Position numbers and translations under genes: made by a program
Shown here: in pieces, positions 60,016 through 64,000 of the stretch
Layout of the letters: the number at the start of each line of letters is the position of its first letter
Position numbering within the stretch: the stretch's first letter is position 1
Notes under the pieces: model-generated
What the model was told of the DNA's origin: nothing
What the model saw: only the letters and a program-made list of their open reading frames with translations
Database searches by the model: none
Origin: Streptomyces sp. NBS 14/10
Lineage (GTDB): Bacteria > Actinomycetota > Actinomycetes > Streptomycetales > Streptomycetaceae
NCBI RefSeq assembly: GCF_002224125.1
Contig: NZ_NCSM01000014.1
Coordinates: 816,790-880,789, forward strand
DNA: 64,000 nucleotides
Direction of reading: 5' to 3'

Positions 60016-60768
60016 ATGTCCCTCTATGCGGGGGGCGACGAGGTGCGGGGTTACTTCGCGGACCGCTATCACGCCGTACGGGTGACGATGGCTCGCCGGC
60101 AGCTTGGGGCAGCCCTGGCGGACGGCGCCACACTCGCCCCCCGGGCACCGGTGATCGAGCTCGGAGCCGGGGGTGGACAGATCGTGGCGGGCGGTCGTCT
60201 CTCGGGTCTGCTGGGGTCCCGCCCCGTGGTCTATGTCGACTTCGACCCGGCCGCTCTCGGGGCCATCGACTCCAGAGGCCGTTATCGCGTGTGCTCAGAT
60301 GTCGCCAATGGATTGCCCTTTCCGGACGCATCGGTCGCCGCTGTGGTTATGGGGGAGTTGATCGAGCATATCTATGACACGAGGCGGCTACTGGAAGAGT
60401 GCCACCGTGTCCTGCTCCCTCAGGGGGTGCTTGTCCTCACCACTCCGAACCTTGCGGCTCTGCAGGACCGGATTCGATTCGTGTCGGGAAGATCCCCGCG
60501 GCATGTCAACCCACTGCACCGCTACCTGTGGCTCCATATACGGCCGTTCACGCCTCATTCGCTCCGTATGGTGCTGCGCGCGACTGGATTTTCTGTGACG
60601 GAGTTGAAATCCAATTTCGTGGTCTGGCGCAGAAAGTCTGGAGGCCGATCGAAGTCCAGAACACTGGCTCGAATCTTTCCGGGACTTGGCAGCATCATTG
60701 TCGTCTCTGCCCGGTCGCAGAGGCCGCACGGGAAGGAAAGCAGTGGAAACGATGAGGCAGTTACGTGA
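60016..60768 (+). CDS. Class I SAM-dependent methyltransferase
   Basis: A 250-aa Rossmann-fold methyltransferase: motif I VIELGAGGGQIV (residues 46-57), acidic loop VYVDFDP, GLPFPDASVAAVVMGELIEHI, and RVLLPQGVLVLTTPN, the Methyltransf_11 pattern. A basic C-terminal tail follows. The acceptor is unknown. ATG at 60016 has GGAGGG 5 nt upstream; an ATG at 59956 overlapping the NACHT stop is possible but has no ribosome site. It overlaps the next gene by 26 bp. Confidence 0.87.
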   Translation: MSLYAGGDEVRGYFADRYHAVRVTMARRQLGAALADGATLAPRAPVIELGAGGGQIVAGGRLSGLLGSRPVVYVDFDPAALGAIDSRGRYRVCSDVANGLPFPDASVAAVVMGELIEHIYDTRRLLEECHRVLLPQGVLVLTTPNLAALQDRIRFVSGRSPRHVNPLHRYLWLHIRPFTPHSLRMVLRATGFSVTELKSNFVVWRRKSGGRSKSRTLARIFPGLGSIIVVSARSQRPHGKESSGNDEAVT

Positions 60769-61450
60769 TCGCCTGAACGCATCCTTCGATGCCGCCGCGC
60801 CCGATGCGGGTCGGGAGGCGCATCGCCTCATCCGTGAAATCGGTACGGCGCAAGTATTTCCTTCGCTTTTGTCGACCGTACTGCAAGATGCCCCGTTCCT
60901 GTCGGAAATCGCCAGTGCCTCTTATATGCATAGCAATGGCTTCGACAAGATAGTGCTGGCAGCGGGGCCGGCTGATGAGTACAAGCTGCGGCTTCATCTA
61001 TGGCGACCGGATCGGGAGCCGCACAGTGAACACATTCACAACCATCGATGGACGTTCGGATCAGTCGTTCTGGTCGGTGAAATGCACATGGAGTTCTTTG
61101 AGCCGGCGGCCGGCGGTCGGAAAATGGAACGTCATCGGTACTCTCGTGTCCTGGGGCCGGCGAAGTTCAGTACTCGACGGCTGGACAACGTGGAAGTCCG
61201 CCCTACCTTCGCCGGGACTCTGGGCTCCGGCGCGAGCTACTGGCTCCGGAGCAATTTATTCCATCGAATAACCGTGGGCCGTGAGGGTCTTGTCGCGACA
61301 CTTGTACTTCAGACGGCACCTGTGAGCCCGGACTGCGAGGTACTGACCAACGACCCACTCGGCAGCCAATCGGTGGTAGAACTGAGGAAGTTTACCGAAG
61401 AGGAACTCGCGGAGCGGATAGATTCGCTCTTGAAGTCGACTTCAATCTGA
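60743..61450 (+). CDS. Cupin-like protein of unknown function
   Basis: A 235-aa protein. The block EHIHNHRWTFGSVVLVGEMHMEFFE suggests a cupin or cysteine-dioxygenase-like metal site (closely spaced His residues, then a Glu two strands on), with a second His in NLFHRITVG. No signal or membrane segment. The GTG at 60743 has GGAAGG 6 nt upstream and overlaps the methyltransferase end, so coupling is likely; ATG at 60752 is the alternative. The reaction is unknown; an oxygenase or isomerase acting with the neighbouring enzymes is conceivable. Confidence 0.75.
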   Translation: METMRQLRDRLNASFDAAAPDAGREAHRLIREIGTAQVFPSLLSTVLQDAPFLSEIASASYMHSNGFDKIVLAAGPADEYKLRLHLWRPDREPHSEHIHNHRWTFGSVVLVGEMHMEFFEPAAGGRKMERHRYSRVLGPAKFSTRRLDNVEVRPTFAGTLGSGASYWLRSNLFHRITVGREGLVATLVLQTAPVSPDCEVLTNDPLGSQSVVELRKFTEEELAERIDSLLKSTSI

Positions 61451-61481
61451 TCGGAAAATCAAAGCGAAGGTGGTGCCCGAT

Positions 61482-61829
61482 ATGAGTATCAAGATCGTCA
61501 ACGCGGCCGATGCCACGGTCATTCCAGTGGATGATGCGATGACCGTGTTCGATTACTTCACGGAGGCGGACGGCGACGAGGTCAGCCTGGTCACGGCCGA
61601 TCTCGACGGCGTTCACTCGAATCGGGTCAATCATCGGAGCGTGAAACTCTATTTTGTGATCAGCGGTAAACTCCGTGTTATTTCGGGCAGTGTGGAGCAG
61701 GAGGTAGGTCCATTAAGCGGGGTTCGGGTTCCGGCTGGTACCTGGGTCGAGCTCGTGGGTGAAAATGCTAAAGTCGCGATTATTTGCGGGCCTGCGTTCA
61801 ACCCTGCTGACGAGTCTTTCGAGGCATGA
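61482..61829 (+). CDS. Small single-domain cupin
   Basis: A 115-aa cupin barrel: VNHRSVKLYFVISGKLRVISG (motif 1-like) and LSGVRVPAGTWVELVGENAKVAIICGP (motif 2-like). Several metal-ligand His positions seem reduced, so a binding or non-metal isomerase role is possible. It lies 31 bp after the previous gene and 25 bp before the SDR, in one operon. Confidence 0.8.
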   Translation: MSIKIVNAADATVIPVDDAMTVFDYFTEADGDEVSLVTADLDGVHSNRVNHRSVKLYFVISGKLRVISGSVEQEVGPLSGVRVPAGTWVELVGENAKVAIICGPAFNPADESFEA

Positions 61830-61854
61830 GGAAAACGGTTTCGGAGGAGTGCTG

Positions 61855-62601
61855 ATGAACCTGAAGGGCAGGACCGCTCTTATCACTGGGGGAGCGCGGG
61901 GAATCGGCCAGGCCACGGCGAAGCGCCTGGCCTCGGAAGGTGCCGATATCGTCATCACGTACTTCCAGAACGCCGCGGCGGCGGCGGAGGTCGTGGAAGA
62001 GATCAAGGCGCTCGGCCGGATGGCGCACGCGATCAAATGCGATGCCGCCGAACCGGATGAGGTGAGGGAGGCAGGTGCCGAGATTGAACGGGAGATCGGA
62101 CCGGTCGACATCCTCATCAACAATGCCGGCGAAATTTCCCGCCCCAGCGATTGGTCCGGCCAGAGTGATGGCGACATCCGGCGTGCGGTGGATGTCAATC
62201 TGCTGTCCGTGATCTATGCGATCCGAACCTTCGCGCCGGCCATGGCCGAGCGTGGTTGGGGGCGCATCGTCAATCTGACCACGACGTATTCATTCAATGG
62301 GGGCGCCGCGGTGCTGGCCTATACCGCGGCCAAAGCGGGAGTGAACGCGGTGACCACCGCGATGGCGGCGGAGCTGGGCGGGAAGGGCGTACTGGTCAAC
62401 GCGGTGGCGCCGGGCAACATCGATACGGAGATGACGCGTGCGGCCGGCTCCGCGGTGGTGGACTGGGCAGTCCAGACCACTCCGGTCGGCCGCCTGGGCA
62501 GTGTCAATGAAGTGGCGGAAGCCATCGTGCATCTGGTGCTCAGCGACTTTGTGTGTGGCCATACGTTCGTCGTGGACGGTGGACAACTTCTGCGTATCTG
62601 A
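61855..62601 (+). CDS. SDR-family oxidoreductase (FabG-like)
   Basis: A 248-aa classical SDR: TGGARGIG cofactor loop, INNAGEIS, catalytic NLTTTYSFNGG and YTAAK, and APGNIDTEMT near the C-terminus, with the end motif FVVDGGQLL. GGAGGAG lies 5 nt before the ATG. It is the last gene of the NACHT-methyltransferase-cupin cluster and converges with the ARMT1-type gene. It probably reduces or oxidises the small molecule handled by the cluster. Confidence 0.92.
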   Translation: MNLKGRTALITGGARGIGQATAKRLASEGADIVITYFQNAAAAAEVVEEIKALGRMAHAIKCDAAEPDEVREAGAEIEREIGPVDILINNAGEISRPSDWSGQSDGDIRRAVDVNLLSVIYAIRTFAPAMAERGWGRIVNLTTTYSFNGGAAVLAYTAAKAGVNAVTTAMAAELGGKGVLVNAVAPGNIDTEMTRAAGSAVVDWAVQTTPVGRLGSVNEVAEAIVHLVLSDFVCGHTFVVDGGQLLRI

Positions 62602-62625
62602 CCATCGGGCGGGGTGCCGCCACCG

Positions 62626-63801
62626 TCATCGCCGCACCTGGATGAGCGCGTGGGTGCCGCTGGTGCGCCACCGCTGGTCGTGCGCGGCGGTGAGCGTTGC
62701 CTCTGTTCGCCCGTCGAGTCCGACGATCACGTCGGACTTCAGCGTGCGCAGGGCCGCCACGGGGCTGGGGAAGTACCCGGTACGTTCCGCGAATGACGTG
62801 GTCGCGGGCCAGAGCTGATCGCCCACGAGGCGGCGGTAGTTCAGGTCACCCTTCATGATGGTGACGGTGGCGTCTGCGAATTCCTGGCGCAGGTCTGCGG
62901 GCATGTCCGCATACGGCAGGGGTGCGCAGAAGAAGTCATGGGTCCGAAGGGTGAGCCGACCGCGCCCGATGGTCTCCCACAGCCGCTTGCCGACCACGCC
63001 GGCGACGCCGTCGGCCTGCTTCAGGTGGCGCAGGCAGTCGATCACGTCGGCGGTCATGGCGTCGGAGACGTAGTACGGATACGGCTTGACGTGAAGGGTG
63101 ATGTGTTCGGCGTGCTGGTGGCGCAGCAGATGGTCGATGAGGAGCAGGTCGGGGACGAGCTCGCGGCCCGCGTTGTCCGCGACGAGGCAGACCGTGTTCG
63201 GTCCTCCGGCGGGCAGCAGCGACCACAGTGCGGCTGAGTCGTCCGTGATGAGTGGGCTTTCGGCACCGGCTGTTGCGTGGCTGCCGGGGGTCATGCTGAA
63301 GCCGAGGTCCGCGCGGTTGCCCCACAGCGACCCGTACAGGAGCGCCTGCGCCTGCTCATCGACGGGCCGCAGCGCGAGGCGGTCCAGCGCCGTCAGTTCG
63401 GCTTCCGCCTCTTCGGTGTGCAACTCCGCCTGCTTGAAGGGCCGGAATGGGTCGATGCCTTGCCATGGGCCCGTCGCGAAGTAGCCCACCGCTTCGAGGA
63501 GTTTCCGGTAGAAGTAGCTCTCCGCCCACAGGAACGGCACATCGAACCAGGAGCGGCCGAAGTAGCCCCCGCCCCATTCCGTCCATTGGCCATGGTCCGA
63601 CGCGGCAGGGCCGAGGGGGGTGATCACGCCCTCGGCGCACTCCGTGAGCAGGGCATCGAGCGCCCGGTGCTGCCCGGGGCCGTACGGGAAGGCCGCGCGC
63701 ACCCGCTCGATGAGCGCCGGGTGACGCTCGGCCAGCACGCTCCGGGCGAAGCTCCCGGGTTCGTTGCTCAGGATGACGGGCGCGTCCATGGTCTCGGGCA
63801 T
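62626..63801 (-). CDS. DUF89 / ARMT1-type damage-control phosphatase
   Basis: A 391-aa protein of the DUF89 family, metal-dependent phosphatases that remove harmful sugar- or cofactor-phosphates; some members act as methyltransferases. Marks: LWGNRADLGFS, the metal-binding VADNAGRELVPDLLLIDHLL (Asp-Asn), LHVKPYPYYVSD, and IMKGDLNYRRLVGD (Lys/Asn/Arg). ATG at 63801 has GGAGG 12 nt upstream; ATG at 63789 is possible. It is downstream of another SDR gene on the same strand and converges with the cluster SDR. Confidence 0.88.
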   Translation of the reverse strand: MPETMDAPVILSNEPGSFARSVLAERHPALIERVRAAFPYGPGQHRALDALLTECAEGVITPLGPAASDHGQWTEWGGGYFGRSWFDVPFLWAESYFYRKLLEAVGYFATGPWQGIDPFRPFKQAELHTEEAEAELTALDRLALRPVDEQAQALLYGSLWGNRADLGFSMTPGSHATAGAESPLITDDSAALWSLLPAGGPNTVCLVADNAGRELVPDLLLIDHLLRHQHAEHITLHVKPYPYYVSDAMTADVIDCLRHLKQADGVAGVVGKRLWETIGRGRLTLRTHDFFCAPLPYADMPADLRQEFADATVTIMKGDLNYRRLVGDQLWPATTSFAERTGYFPSPVAALRTLKSDVIVGLDGRTEATLTAAHDQRWRTSGTHALIQVRR

Positions 63802-63873
63802 GGTGTGGTGATCCTCCGGAGTGGTGCGGCTGAGTCGCTGCCCACCGTCAGGGTGCCCGTCCCGGCGCCCATT

Positions 63874-64000
63874 TCAATGGCCCGCGCTCACGCCGCCGTC
63901 GACGTGGAGGATTTCGCCGGTGACGAATGGGGCGTTCTCCAGGTAGATCACCGCGTCCACGATGTCGCTCACCTCGCCCAGCCGGCCGACCGGGTGCAGC
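63874..64000 (-). CDS. SDR-family oxidoreductase, C-terminal end (partial)
   Basis: The last 41 residues of an SDR: LHPVGRLGEVSDIVDAVIYL, then VTGEILHVDGGVSAGH and a TGA at 63874. This is the standard C-terminal signature of FabG-like enzymes. The rest lies beyond the window. Confidence 0.85.
   Translation of the reverse strand, partial: LHPVGRLGEVSDIVDAVIYLENAPFVTGEILHVDGGVSAGH

Overview
This 64 kb window is high-GC actinobacterial DNA, almost certainly from a Streptomyces or close relative. The signs are strong G/C bias at third codon positions, frequent GTG and TTG starts, secreted subtilisin/streptogrisin-type and sialidase-type exoenzymes, a WD40-type Ser/Thr kinase, a WhiJ-type regulator/ATPase pair, and RHS toxins.

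Layout. 1-14.7 kb holds ordinary accessory metabolism: the N-terminus of a secreted S1-type protease (cut by the window edge), an aldo/keto reductase, a long-chain acyl-CoA synthetase with an unknown partner, a LysR regulator divergent from a bile-acid:sodium-symporter-like transporter, a secreted sialidase, a MerR regulator, two tandem beta-lactamase-fold serine hydrolases, and an SDR/MFS/TetR group. 14.8-20.5 kb is a four-gene NAD-dependent molybdenum formate dehydrogenase operon plus fdhD, in which the catalytic polypeptide is split and its halves are encoded in reversed order. 20.7-25.0 kb carries a kinase-WD40 protein, an acetyltransferase, a frameshifted HTH/TPR-like regulator and an anti-sigma-type ATPase.

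25.2-41.6 kb is an oxalate/formate locus: an OFA-family transporter with a 36-aa membrane partner (now separated by a TnpB-only IS200/IS605-type element), a GntR/FCD regulator, a second OFA transporter, a 719-aa NDP-forming acyl-CoA synthetase, a formyl-CoA:oxalate CoA-transferase, a ThDP-dependent oxalyl-CoA decarboxylase-like enzyme, a divergent sucCD-like pair and an aldehyde dehydrogenase. The 12-base sequence ATTGNNTACAGT occurs in front of the formate dehydrogenase operon, between gntR and the OFA transporter, and between the decarboxylase and sucC. I propose these form one regulon: oxalate import, CoA activation, decarboxylation to formyl-CoA, release of formate, and oxidation of formate to CO2 with NADH.

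41.8-57.2 kb looks like a decayed integrative island in the 3' end of tRNA-Leu(GAG). A 13-bp piece of the tRNA end (CCCCTCGGACACT) is repeated at 57,179, followed by T-rich DNA and a strong hairpin that would be the original tRNA terminator. Inside are a serine-recombinase remnant, a large LamG secreted protein, a 2309-aa RHS-HINT polymorphic toxin with a candidate immunity gene, an orphan DddA-like deaminase toxin module, a SUKH-like protein and a tyrosine-integrase C-terminal remnant.

57.4-62.6 kb is a co-directional cluster of unknown purpose: an HTH-NACHT ATPase, a SAM methyltransferase, two cupin-like proteins and an SDR. A DUF89/ARMT1-type protein and the C-terminus of another SDR end the window. 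Identifications rest on motif reading only; no search was run.
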